Shown here: positions 45,024-55,605 of the stretch, one piece after another
Position numbering within the stretch: position 1 is the stretch's first letter
Layout of the letters: each line of letters begins with the position of its first letter
Made by a program: the position numbers and the translations under genes
Origin: Nigrospora sphaerica
Lineage: Eukaryota; Ascomycota; Sordariomycetes; Amphisphaeriales; Apiosporaceae
Reading direction: 5' to 3'
DNA length: 64,000 nt
Assembly: GCA_018287875.1 (NCBI GenBank)
Contig: JAGVVL010000021.1
Coordinates: forward strand, 558,001 to 622,000
The notes under the pieces: model-generated
What the model was told of the DNA's origin: nothing
The model's database searches: none
The model's input: the letters and a program-made list of their open reading frames with translations, nothing else

Positions 45024-47483
45024 TCAATTCTGCTTCGAAGGACGGAGCCAGACCCCATGTTCAATATAGACATGATTTCTAAACTCGTCCACCGTACCCA
45101 ACTTCACGCCTTTCTCGACACACAACGGATGTTCACAGAAGATAAGCTTATCTTTTTCAAGCAGCTGGATATCTGAAAGGTGTGCACGATCAAAATGGTT
45201 GTTCATCACAGCAGGCCGACTGTATTTGAACGTTCGTTCTTCGCGAGAGAGTCTGTTGTCGCCGATGCACCGGGGACACTGAGTCTTCAGCATAAGCAGT
45301 GGGAATGGCTTCTGCGCCGCAGCAATCTGGGAAGTCTCGGGTTGCGGCGCATCGAGATGCTGTAGACGATCTCGTCTGGGGGTTTCCCGCTTCTCGCAGA
45401 GCTTTACCATAAGCTCGCAGACCTGTGAACGTAGTCGCATTGCCGCCTCGAAGTTGGGTGCTTCGGGTTGGTTGCAGAGGATCTCCGCCAACTGCGCCCG
45501 CTCGGAAATCTGGAGATCCATAGCCGGGCCGCTGGAGACCTCCTCATCATCCTCGTCGTTTCCCTGCCTTTCCACATCCCATGTAGGCCGGTTGTGAAAG
45601 TAGTGCCGGCGGTACTGCATTTGGATGTTCCTGCGGCGTTGTTCCCGTCTTGCATTGATCTTTTTCGTAAGCTCGCGAATGACCGGTGCGTTTTTTCTTC
45701 CTTGGTACCGATGCTTCCCGCCTCTAAGAATCGTACGCTTCTTTTCCAGTGCCGTGATGTCAGGGTGGGATCGCAGACGTTCCCATACTTTGTCAGGCAC
45801 CATGTTCCGCCGGGCTCGAGGGTCGCGTGACAAACTAACGTGCGTGAAAAGCCGGATGAGGCTGTCTTCACTTGGCTCGTCAAGGAATGCATTCTGAATA
45901 TCGAACTGAACCTTTTCATTGATGTAGGCGCTGTTGAATGTGGCCCATTTCGGGTCATGGCGCATCATCTGATCCCGAACAGTATCAGGTGCCTTGCCTG
46001 GTCAAGTTAGCGGCGTGCCCATCAGAAATTTCATCGTGATATCTACCATTGACAGAGTTCGCAGCGCCCCTCCGGAAGGCCTTGGGCTCGATGGCTGTTT
46101 CGAATCCACAGTCAAGACTTTGTCGCTGGAGGTCGTCCAGAAGTCTGTGATACGGAAGGGCCTCGCACGGCAAGACGCGAGAGCCTTCGAACCGACGGAA
46201 AATAGGCCGCTTCAGCCATCCTGGCTTCCAGCGCAGGGGTGTACATTGGACATGACTGGGATTCTGGACCCGAAAGACACTGGCCGCTGTTGTGAGATTC
46301 GACGCGGCAAACGCCTGGTCATGCAGTGCAAGACTAATGACTACCGTGATCCAGCAGAGCATCACCTTGCGAGTCATCGTGAAGTAGAAGATCGTTCTGG
46401 CGATCGCGTCAGCAGGGGGACCGAAGTCAGACTGGGTATCTCTACGTACGGCTTGGGCTTGTTATCTGCGCCCTTATGATGGATGAACTTCACGGCCATG
46501 GCCAGCACATCAAGGCCCGTCTCCGGATGACGAACGACCATGAGGTTGATATCCTCGTAGCATAGCGCTTTCGGGCGATCACGCTGAGAAGCCTCCTGGA
46601 GAAGGAGATCTTCCAGAATCCTGGAATCCGCATCTGGCGCCCGATCATCGCCATCATCGCATGGTTGATGCTTTGAGGCAGAGGAGAAAAGGTGTTCCCA
46701 AGATCCGTCTTTGGGCTTGGGCTTTTCGTTGTCCACAAACTCGGCCGGTCGGGCACCCGTGTACGCCAGGCCAAGGTACAGGCCCAGAAGCTGGATGCGC
46801 TGGCGCTCTGTGGGGAATACGCTGGTATCGTAGGCAACGTTGAACGCTTGAAGAACAAGAAGATCATCCGCGCCGAGGACCGGCTTCCCCTTCATACTGG
46901 AGAGGCGTAGCTGGAAACGGCGCACCAGGACGGTAGCGCAGTACTGAAACAAAAGTCAGCAACGGAAAAAGCACCGAAAGGCCGACTTACTTTCTGTATC
47001 TCTCCACTGTCGTTCTGATTCATGCGGCGTTTATTCATGATGCTGTATAGTTGCTTGAATTGGCGAAAATACGCCAGCAATGTGCCGCGGGTTTTTATTT
47101 TGCAAACCTCGCAGAGGTAATGGAAGAAGCCCATCACGGTTCCTCGAGCAACTTGACGAATCACCTCTTTCCAGGGCTTGGTCCAGTGGGCTTTGCAATA
47201 ACTAACATCAGAAAGTTAGTACGCGCGTCGCGATTTGGGACAAGCGAAAATACCGTTTCCATTGTCCCAGGATCCTGGCAATATTGAGCTTCGTTTTCTC
47301 GGCCCAATTTGGCATGAGGAACTCAACGCTCTGGAGCTGGGTCAGAAGGGCTTGATGCTCTGTCGTTGTCAGAGCTTCGGGCCGCTCTTCGACACTGCTT
47401 TGATGTTCTTCTTGGATAAACTGGGCCACGAAGTCATCATCGGGGTCTTGCTGGCGTCCTGGGCGAGGTTGTGTTGGTGCCAT
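45024..47483 (-). CDS. DUF3435 tyrosine-recombinase-like protein (Starship captain family)
   Basis: Five exons (47483-47254, 47201-46991, 46943-46450, 46396-46047, 45997-45024) separated by introns of 52, 47, 53 and 49 bp, all with GT...AG ends and branch sites such as TACTAAC or GCTGAC, give an uninterrupted 752-residue product. Every junction restores a conserved-looking stretch (WKR/YCKAHW, GEIQK/YCATV, KPKP/TIFYFT, NSVNG/KAPDTVRDQ). It reads as a DUF3435 protein: YTGARPAEF with the first catalytic-type Arg (about 212), HHKGADNKPKP, KAFRRGAANSV with the second Arg (about 421), and MRHDPKWATFNSAYINEKVQ with the candidate Tyr (about 452). The C-terminus has CPRC...HFDRAH and CEHPLC...HVYIEHG zinc-finger-like pairs. 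Captains of this family move Starship giant elements and lie at one end, read inward. Not all DUF3435 proteins are captains. The ATG at 47483 is the first in frame; an upstream exon is possible. Confidence 0.8.
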
Positions 47484-49373
47484 CTCTACGGCGCAGTCTT
47501 CCACGGGGCAGTCGGGAACAGTGAACGAGAGAGCAGAAAAAATGGAAGGGGAACAAAGGTCTTCGCTGATGCAAATCCAAGTGCATGTATGAAGAAAGGA
47601 GACTTGGGTCTGTCCGTCAGAAAGGAGCTGAATGTGCCAATGACGACCGCTTTTATGGAGGGCTGCTGGGGAGGCATGAAACGGATCTCGGTAGCCGCTG
47701 AGCGGAGGATGAGTGGGGCGCCAAGGACGGGCGGCCGCATCAAGCAGGCCAGCGCCTAGTCAGGTGGGGCCGAAGTACCGAGTACGCGGACGCAACCTCC
47801 ACCGACCGATTTTCCTCAGTGTCCTGCCATCAAAAAACGGGATCCCGCGCTTGCCAAATTCGGCCTCCAGAACACCACCTCCTGGACTTAGAGTGTAATT
47901 TGTATATTACTTATTAAAGTACACACAAATGTGAGTAAACTCTAAACCATCGACGCTTCTAGATATTTAATCCCCCACCATCTAGATAGGGAAGGCAAGC
48001 AAATCAATAATTCAGTTAACTACATAGGTCAGCGGTCGTGTTATACGGCATGCAGGCGAGCTGCTCGAACGCATGGGCGTGTGCGACGGAACGCTGTCCC
48101 GAGTCTCCCGCGTCCTACACCGCTTGGTTGTGAAACTTAACCCGCTCCGTCTCCATCATCGGTCTGGAACCCGCCTCGTAGAGAGCGACTAAACATCTCT
48201 CCTGGAACTGGGCATGAAAAACAGAAGGGGAAAGATGGCTGGAGCAAATGAGAGCCAGGCACGTGGCTCTTGGGAGGCCTCCCTGCATATAACACGTACG
48301 TGTGAGACGAGGGGTTGGTGGCTTCCAAGGTCAGGAGGCCGGCCCAGGGGATGCAAGGCCCGTAGTTTTCCTCGGGAGCAACGTATCATCGATTCGCTTC
48401 CTCAGTAGCCACCATGACACCGGAAACAAAACGATGACGTCCTGCCCGCCAGGGCGCAGGGAACTGCGCACAACCGACCACAGACAAAGCCGTCATCTGG
48501 GTTAGCACCATAGAATGACATCCCATAGGCCTTGTTAGCCTCGAATAAAGGTCCATATCTGCCGGCAACACCGACGTTGTCAGGCGAGTGCCCAAGTATG
48601 TACCCAGTTGGCTGCCGCCCCTGGTGGCGGATACGGCGGACATTCGTTTACTAAATAAGACGTAGTTGTAATGGAGACCACGAATTTTTCGATGGCGCCT
48701 AGGTTTGGTACGACCATCCGGTGAAAAGGAACGACAGCGGCGACCGATTCTGAAAGCTTCCGTGTGCCGACCAGGAGTCTAACAAAAGGTCTTAGGCAGA
48801 ATACGAGCAAGCGGACCTTATTAGAAGACTGAAATAGGAAGGTGGCGCCAGTTTCAGCGTATCTTTACCATCTCCAGCCCTGCCGAGGTCATGCGGCATA
48901 GATAGCGGGAGCATAGTATCGGATATCAAGACTGAACGGGGATAACATTCTCGCCGGTACACCCCTGTTTGATTCCCGGCTACTTTCTATGTGCATCAAT
49001 ATTCTAGCAGCTTACTCCAACTCGTCACCGCCACCATACTGCATTGCCTCGATCAGCTCGTCCTTCATCCTCACACTATGATCATCTGGCCCTGGCCATC
49101 TTACGGGCATTGTGCGACAGCAAAAGTAATGGTACAAAGCAGGAACCGATATAGAAGAGAAGGCTGAATGATGCATTAGATGACACTTCTGAGTCCCACT
49201 AATATAACATGAACAAGTTATTGTCATTCCATGATCTGCAGTGTATGGGCTGCCTGGATATGCAGGCTGGACGATGACAGGACGCAATGCATCTATGCAT
49301 AGCCACACCATCCTGGATGAACAAGGGGGAAGGCAGAAAAGGGGGGAAAGGGGGAGGAGCGGTCCAGGACGAT
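47484..49373. other. Upstream of the DUF3435 gene; no supported gene
   Basis: The segment 47880-48020 is AT-rich. A TTAC(N7)A match (47907-47918) lies about 420 bases upstream of the DUF3435 start; this pattern has been seen at some Starship insertion sites but is common by chance. No gene is supported between 48000 and 49370. A G/A-rich stretch (49320-49365) precedes the TATA box of the next gene. Confidence 0.3.
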
Positions 49374-49380
49374 TATAAAA
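49374..49380 (+). promoter_or_regulatory. TATA box of the interrupted gene
   Basis: TATAAAA follows a purine-rich stretch and is followed by a C/T-rich leader (49391-49490). A start of transcription about 30 bases downstream would fall near 49405, so the first usable ATG is probably at 49532 rather than 49403. Confidence 0.5.
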
Positions 49381-49402
49381 GGCGGATGTCTCCCCGTCGG
49401 TT

Positions 49403-51457
49403 ATGTCTGCCTTTCTCCTCCCTTTCCAGCACTCCTCAAATCTTCCCCACCACTACAAGAATACCGAAATCTCTGCTTTTACCTATCACGAACGTGATTA
49501 CGGCTACGATTCAGGTTGCTTTGCTGCAGCTATGCCTCTACAAAAAGTCAACGAGCCTCCCACGAACCCCCGGGCAAATTTCTTGTGTCATGGTCTCTTC
49601 AATCCCCGTCTCTTCCCCAACTTCGGCGGTCAAGACAATAGCGCACTACCAGCCATCACTCTTGTCGCGCCGTGAGGCCATTCCCAAGGTCAACAACCTA
49701 TTAGTGGGGTCACGTGAGAAGCTCCACAGGAGTCTTGGCAAGCTTCAGTATATAGTCTGCCATGTCTGGCATCTTTCCTTGCGTTGGTTTTCTTTAATGA
49801 ACAACCTTGAAGTCCGTCCCTATCCTGCCAGTACCGCTGTGGTGCGACAACTCTGCAATCGGGTGAGGATAGAGTGGCAGACTTCGACAATCGCCAGTTG
49901 GTGGACGCTGCCTCCTCTTACACTGGAATCCATGAGAAGCTTGCTCAAGGAAACCTGGACGAGGAACTTCTTCGGGTCGACAGTCTCTGTTTCCAGTTTG
50001 CCCAGGTCCCAAGCGCAGTCGATGCGTTATTCAAGGACTTCTTTACAGTCAACGGTGTGCAACCTGTGTCCTCTATCAACGACGGTTTAACGAAAGACTT
50101 CCCCGGGCCACCGATACTAGGCTCTCCCCTCTCTAGGGACCTGAACAGGCCGACAGTCTCATCTCGTATGGCAACGATACAAAAGCCAGCTGCTGTTGTA
50201 CCCCCAGCTTCATCAGCGACCGATACCAACCACCGGGAAGCTGGTACCACACCGTCAGATACCACCGAGGAGGGGCAGTCCAGATTCCCTAAGGACGTGG
50301 CAGGAGATCTTCGGCTAAAGAGGAAAGCAACACAGTTGTGCCCAGAAACACCGAATAAACGAATGAAACGAGACACCTTCGATTCCAGCTTCTCTATCAA
50401 CTTCGATGGTGGAAGCGACGGCGCACTACCAGCCACTTTTCTGCAGTCACCTGAAGATGGTATGGCGAACTGCGACGTTCGCCAGTCTTGGGGTACCGCG
50501 TCTTTTCCTTGCCCTAGTATTCATGCCTGGGTTTCTTCACCGGTCGTCTATCCGCGATCGGCCGGGGATGGGGTGCCAGACGACGACATTTGCCAGTTGG
50601 TGGGCACGGCGTCCTCACCTTGCCCTGAAATTCAGCACTGGATGTCTAAAGAATACCCGATCCGGGTTTCACTTCCGCCTGAAGCCTTCAGTTCCGTCCA
50701 CTTTCTCAAATTTGGAAACTTCCTCGATACGTTTTTCGATCCCATGGCCAACGATGCGCAACACTTCTTTTCCCCCAACGAACACTTACCGACAAACCGG
50801 CCTGGGTCTCTGAGACTAGGCTCTCCTCTCTCCGAGGACCTGAACTGTCCGACGGGCTCAACGCATTGGACTGGTGAGACAAACCCACATGTGGCAGCTA
50901 TACAAGAGCCAGCTGCCCCAGGGACACTTCCAGCTTCACCACCAAATCATCTTAGCCCCTGGGTTGACAGTGCCACACTGTTCAATATCGACGAGGAAAG
51001 ACGACCCGGAGTCTCCCAAGGCCTGTTAAGAGGTCCGCGCCAAAATAAGAGAGCAACAGAGTTGGGCCTAGAGACACCGACTAAACGAATGAAACGAGGC
51101 ACCCGAAAAACCACGGCTGGGGGCGGCGTAAACATTCGCCTTGAGCAGGTGACCATCAACGCCCAGGGTTCTATACAGAAATTGACGTGGGACCGGCGCC
51201 GCACTGCATGGCATAACGAGTTTAAGACGTCCAAATGGAAAAGGGAGGACCTGAAGCGCCACATACTGGGCGATTTGTCTCGTTTCTCTCTTAGGATACG
51301 ACCCAATGGTATCGGGTTTCCCATAGACGTTACTTGGGACAAGGCTAAAGGTAAATTCACCGGGTCGAGTTCCATGGGTCGGAAACGACTGGAGTTTGGC
51401 AAAGACAGGCTAGCTGCAATGTTCAGCGATCCAAGTGTTAGTGTACGTATCGGGTAA
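49403..51457 (+). pseudogene. Unknown gene interrupted by a solo LTR
   Basis: I do not recognise the family. The reading frame runs from 49403 (or the more likely ATG at 49532) to 49662, is interrupted by a solo LTR (49663-49849 plus one TSD copy), and resumes from 49855 to 51457. Removing the LTR and one TSD joins ...NSALPAIT to LQSGEDRVADFDNRQLV in frame, which matches an internal repeat of the same protein (GALPATFLQSPEDGMANCDV), so the join is well supported. The protein has internal duplications: two LGSPLS.DLN blocks, and two ETP.KRMKR basic blocks that resemble nuclear signals. The C-terminal 110 residues are a compact basic region with WDRRRTAWHNEF, KREDLKRHILG and RIRPNGIGFP. The insert keeps the frame length (192 bases) but brings a stop at 49673-49675, so the gene is broken unless it restarts downstream. 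Confidence 0.6.
49663..49849 (+). mobile_element. Solo LTR, copia type, 187 bp
   Basis: It starts TGTCGCGCCGTGAGGC and ends GGTGCGACA and is flanked by ACTCT on both sides (49658-49662 and 49850-49854), an exact 5-bp target-site duplication. It is a diverged relative of the 199-bp LTRs of the copia element at 55248-62655: they share the GTCACGTGAG block, AGTATATAGTCTGCCAT (TATA region), TTTCTTTAATG / CTTTCTAATG with AACCTTGAA, and the GTGCGACA end. No internal domain remains. Confidence 0.85.
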
Positions 51458-51659
51458 TCACCCAGAGTATACAGTGAAGAATTCCAGCCCAAAACACGGG
51501 TCTTCTAATACTTTTGGCTTCTAGGGCATGCGGATAAACTTAGTCTAAGTTAGACGACCACCACTTGGGCCGGCCCAGACTTGGGCCACCATACCTATCG
51601 TAAGACCCCTTCAATTAATTATTAGTGTTGCACACCAACCAATAGGCCTAGCTAGACAA
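51458..51659. other. Intergenic
   Basis: Contains CTTGGGCC repeats near 51565-51595 that may be the decayed terminal repeat of the pogo remnant to the right. Confidence 0.3.
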
Positions 51660-52590
51660 AGTCTTGCCCTGTATCTCCTCGAGGACCTCCTCTATCTCCT
51701 CATCCCTGTTATCATCGATTTCCGGTGTTTCCGACCGTCTATTTTGCCTATGGCGCGTAGACCTCCGAGGGCGGCTCAGTTCCACCTCATCCCTTAATTG
51801 ATCCTTAGCTTGCGAGACGTCTTCCATATCAAAAAACGCCTGTTGAGCCCTAGGGAGGACCCTACGCTGTTTTAAGGTCTTTGTCTCTGTAAGGCCTCTT
51901 TTAACTGCTCGATTTCCTGCTCGTGGGAGGCGTTCTTAGCGGTGAGAGCGTCAAAGGCCTTCTGCAGCGTCCATATCCAACGGCGTTGCGTTGGACTCAC
52001 ATCAACGCTGTCCGCATTTAACAAGCGCAGAACCAAATTCCTCACTTGTCGGCTATTCTTTGGAGTCTCATGGTCGTTTTGGCGTAACACTAGGCTTTGG
52101 TCTGGTGTTTTGGAGCGTTCCGGCTCCCCAGGAGTCACCGCGTCGGCCTGCATGGTGAACCGGCTGTTTAGAGGCTTGGAACGGTCCCTTGGGAAGATTC
52201 CAGTTGATTCCCAGCCCTTGAGGACCTTCTGCTGCGTCATAGTTTCATTCCGAGCGCTCTTCCAAGCCGCCACGATCTCTGGCTTGTCAGCAACCGTCAC
52301 AATCATCGAATAGCAAGTGGCACGTAAGAGTGAACGAAAGCGCCGTTTCAACATAGAGAAGGGGCCGACTTCAAGGGGCTGGAGGATCTGTAAGCAATGC
52401 GCTGGCAAGAGGTTAACCCAGACCTTCGCCTAGAGACACTCCAAGAGGAAGGGCTCCTTTATGTGGCTCCCATGGCTGTCGATAATGAGATGGCGCCATT
52501 GGCGATAGTTTTTTTTTTTCCGGCTCCGTCTGAGAGAGAAACACCTCACGCAGCCACAGCAGCGCTACCTCGTCGCTAGACCATACGGAA
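51660..52590 (-). mobile_element. Decayed pogo/Fot-type transposase remnant
   Basis: On the minus strand the C-terminal half of a DDE transposase can be read: WRHLIIDSHGSH (second catalytic Asp) near 52495-52460, then with a frame break PAHCLQILQPLEVGPFSMLKRR, where the third catalytic Asp of the QPLD motif is Glu, followed by the family's WESTGIFPRDRSKPLNSR block. The last frame (52408-51872) ends in a coiled-coil-like tail (HEQEIEQLKEALQRQRP) as in the pogo copy at 53157-55098. The N-terminal half is missing, cut by the LINE remnant. Pogo-type elements move by cut and paste into TA. Confidence 0.7.
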
Positions 52591-52640
52591 CCGCTTATGG
52601 AGAACCTCCAAGACTTGAGGTCATCATCGCCACATGGTAG

Positions 52641-53045
52641 GAGGAAGCCTCCCCAAGCTGCAAGCGATACCGGGACCTCGGATTCACCGAAGCTACTCTT
52701 AGGGCACCCAAGGAGTTAGACCTTCCTAGACGGACACTCCACAACCTCCTTGCGCTGCGATCAGGGCATGGAGACTTCGAATGGTACCACAAAAAGTTCC
52801 GACACCCCCAGAACGACCGACGCGCCTGCCGCATGCTGCGGACACCGGAACACTTAGTCCATTGCCGGAAAACGCGAAGGCTCCGGGCCCGGTGGCCAAA
52901 ATTCGACCCCAAACCGAAAACCTCGCAAGAATACTCGCAACGGCTAGTACGTCACCCAGAGAAGTTCCAGCTCTTCGTTACGTTAACGAAGTACCATGAA
53001 GATATATGTCCCCCACCGGTAACCCGTAGAGGACACTCCATGTGA
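52641..53045 (+). pseudogene. C-terminal remnant of a Tad-like LINE polyprotein
   Basis: The open frame ends in the pattern typical of the C-terminus of Tad-type non-LTR retrotransposon proteins: ALRSGHGDFEWYHKKFRHP followed by KTPEHLVHCRKT, where family members have a Cys-rich C-x-C...H...C signature (one Cys pair is lost here). It ends KYHEDICPPPVTRRGHSM. The reverse transcriptase part is absent, although LINE copies normally lose the 5' rather than the 3' end, so this is a 5'-truncated copy. Confidence 0.6.
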
Positions 53046-53152
53046 AGCAGTAGCTAGTTTGATGGTGATAACGCCGGGGAACGAGCTCGCACGGAGGAGC
53101 CACGGAGACGGTTCGACCAAAGGATTGCCATGGGGCTTGATATGTGGGATAT
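53034..53152 (-). repeat. Dispersed repeat family D, copy 2
   Basis: The minus strand matches 11650-11785. It starts inside the end of the LINE frame and stops at the left end of the pogo element, so it may be the 3' tail of the LINE. Confidence 0.6.
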
Positions 53153-53156
53153 CTTA

Positions 53157-55098
53157 TAAGGTGGAACACCCATACACACGCCAGCCCTTCAGTGCGCCAG
53201 CGTTTTGAGCGCCTCAAAGCGGCACTCAATCGAAGGCACGGTGCGAATACTCGCCTATATCTCCGGCTCCAGAGCCGCCTCAATTGAAATGAAGGTATCT
53301 AGAGCACTTTCTTCTTCTTTTCTTTCTGGTGACGTCATATTAGTATGATCTAATGCTGGCCGCTGCGACTAAACAAGTGACAGAAGGGGAGCCTCTCCGC
53401 AGCGTTGCTAGGCAGTATCACATTTTTCGAGACACCCTCAAGCGCCGAATCAACGGTATTAGCCCAAAGCAACTGACCCACAGCCATCGTCAAAGCCTCT
53501 CACCAACGCTAGAGAAAGGTTTAGCGGAATGGATCCTTACGCAAGGCAGACTTGGCTGGGCGCCACCGCTCTCACGATTTCGGTGGTTCGCCCAGAGGCT
53601 CATCAGTTCAGGCCACTCTGGAGTGGTCGGTAAACACTGGTATACGAAGTTTCTTAAGCGCTGGCTGCAGCTGAAGACCATGGGATCCACGCCACTTGAC
53701 TTCCAGCACGCCAAGGGCGCGTCTCGTGAGAACATCGACGAGTTCTTCGATCGCCTTGACCAAGGGGACGCTGGCCTCGTCCCTCCAGAGCATACGTACA
53801 ACGTCGACGAAGTTGGAGCCCAGATTGACTGGGCAGATAACTATATCGTCTTCGGACCAGCAGAGCTGGCGAAGATCTACGCTATGGAGCCTGGCAATAG
53901 AGAGTGGACGACCACTTTAGAGTGTATCTCTGGAGACGGCAGAGCTCTGCCGCCAGCAGTGATCTTCGCCGGCGCCTCGGTCCAACAGCAGTGGTTCGGA
54001 GACCAGCGACTCCGTGAGGAGTATCGTAACTGAATGTTCGCAAGCAGTCCGAACGGTTGAACCAGCAAGGCAAGTGCTCCGCAGTGGCTGGAGGAGCTCT
54101 TCTTGCCGTTGACCGCTCCTGAAAAGCCTAACCAGTGGCGGCACCTCATCCTCGATAGCCATAACAGCCACACAGACGATCTCTTCATGCTGCGCTGCTT
54201 GGGGAACAAGGTCTGGATTGATTTTCTGCCAGCGCACTGCTCGCAGGTCCTCCAGCCTCTGGACTTTGGCCCTTTCAGCGTTCTAAAGAGGAGGTATCGC
54301 GACCATCTGCGGGCTGCGTACCGTAGCAGCCTTACGAAGACACCAAAGAAGCCTGAGTTCCTAGAGGCTTGGATGGGCGCTCGAATCGAAGCCTTCACGC
54401 CTTTAACTATCGCTGCTGGCTGGCTTGCGACCGTGATATTCCCAAGGGACCGCTCCAAACCTCTTAACAGCAGGCTGGCGCGCTAGTATCTTCGTGACAG
54501 GGCGGATTCCAGTCTCTGGAGCACTCCAGACACGCCAGAGGCGCCAGGACTGGCTATAATGAGTTGTATCGATATCTACACGCCTCGCAGTTCACGCCAG
54601 GTCAATCTAATCTCCAGGGATCTGCGTCGTGTTAACGCTGCGTACCGATCTCCAACGTACAGGTCTTTTTAATCGAAGCTTGGCAAGGCTATCGACGAAG
54701 CAATCGTTACGATCTCCATGCTAAGCGAAGAGAGGGATCAATTAGCGGCTGCCCTAGAGCGCCAAAGGCCTCAGAAACGTCGCAAAGTTAAGCAGACTGC
54801 GCAGCAGGGGTTCGTGAGGGTAGCAGACGTACGCAGAGAGAAGGAGGAGATGGCGTCCTCCAGCGATGTTAAGGGCAAAGGTCGGGCGGCAAAGCGATCA
54901 TTTATTGAGATCTCATCGGAAGATGAGACAGACTCTGAGATAGAAGAGTGCATCACGGTCTCATAGGCGCAAGGACGGACTCAGTTGCTTATATGGTTAT
55001 CGAGATATTGTTGTTTTCGTGATGAGGTTCCATTTTTTGAAGACATCTCGAACTCTGGCGCACTTAGGGGCTGGCGCTCAGATGGGTGCTTGAGCTTA
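53157..55098 (+). mobile_element. Pogo/Fot-type DNA transposon with TIRs and TA ends
   Basis: The element starts TAAGGTGGAACACCCATA and ends in the imperfect inverted form (ATGGGTGCTTGAGCTTA), with a TA on each side (53155-53156 and 55099-55100). The terminal inverted repeats extend over about 45 bases; the inner 34 bases (53167-53200 and 55055-55088) share CGCCAGCCC and AGTGCGCCAG in inverted form. It holds one broken transposase gene. Pogo-type elements insert at TA and duplicate it. Confidence 0.8.
53353..54966 (+). pseudogene. Pogo-type transposase, broken
   Basis: The N-terminus has a psq-like helix-turn-helix (LRSVARQYHIFRDTLKRRI) and a CENP-B-like second DNA-binding region (LEKGLAEWILTQGRLGWAP... 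KHWYTKFLKRW). Catalytic residues are visible: HTYNVDEVG (first Asp, near 53806), HLILDSHNSH (second) and SQVLQPLDFGPF (third). The frame stops at 54033, and about 60 codons of the family's middle part (the GWTS-NE-GL-W region) are missing before the next frame resumes at about 54103. Further stops follow at 54486 and near 54670. The tail (54718-54966) is a basic and acidic coiled-coil-like region (ERQRPQKRRKVKQ; SSEDETDSEIEE). It cannot encode an active enzyme. Confidence 0.75.
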
Positions 55099-55247
55099 TA
55101 TTCTTTAACGCTAACGTAGGTGCCACCCATGTGGCGCACCCAACCAAGTGGCGCACCTACTGCTAAATCGCGATCGATCAACTTCACGACATTACACATC
55201 CACAAATAAAAATGGCTGCCTCTTCTCAAGAAGCTCAATTAATCCTT

Positions 55248-55446
55248 TGTGGCAATATGAGGCTATCACTAGTTTCGCCCCTGAGATCACGTGAGGAGCT
55301 ACTGGTACCTGCAGTAGGTCCTATGGAGCATGTGGGGAGCGGTCCCCAGCTACGAGTATATAGTCTGCCATCTCTGGCACTTTCTTTTGTCCTTTCTAAT
55401 GGATAACCTTGAACCTTTCGCTTCCCACGCCTCCTTCAGTGCGACA
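55248..55446 (+). repeat. 5' LTR of the copia element
   Basis: 199 bases, TG...CA ends. A TATA region (GAGTATATAGTCTGCC, near 55355-55370) would start the genomic RNA. The sequence is the same as the 3' LTR. Confidence 0.95.
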
Positions 55447-55460
55447 GTTATGAGCCCGGC
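55447..55460 (+). promoter_or_regulatory. Primer binding site, anticodon half of initiator tRNA-Met
   Basis: GTTATGAGCCCGGC follows the LTR directly. Its complement, GCCGGGCTCATAAC, is the anticodon stem-loop of eukaryotic initiator tRNA-Met (CAT anticodon underlies CTCATAA). This matches the half-tRNA priming known for Drosophila copia and yeast Ty5, not the usual 3'-CCA priming. Confidence 0.75.
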
Positions 55461-55605
55461 TTGCATGCATACCTCTACTTCACAATAGAGACGCTGCGCA
55501 GGACGCCTGAAGAGCGTGGAAATCACCTTATACCCCCTTTCTCACTGTCCAACTCTTTTCAAATCCCCTAAAGCAGTCCAGCCAGCCTGGCAAGCTACGT
55601 CCACC

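Noticed and set aside
47907..47918. TTAC(N7)A as the Starship insertion site
   Set aside because: The pattern is expected often by chance and no matching repeat at the other end was found; kept only as a note.
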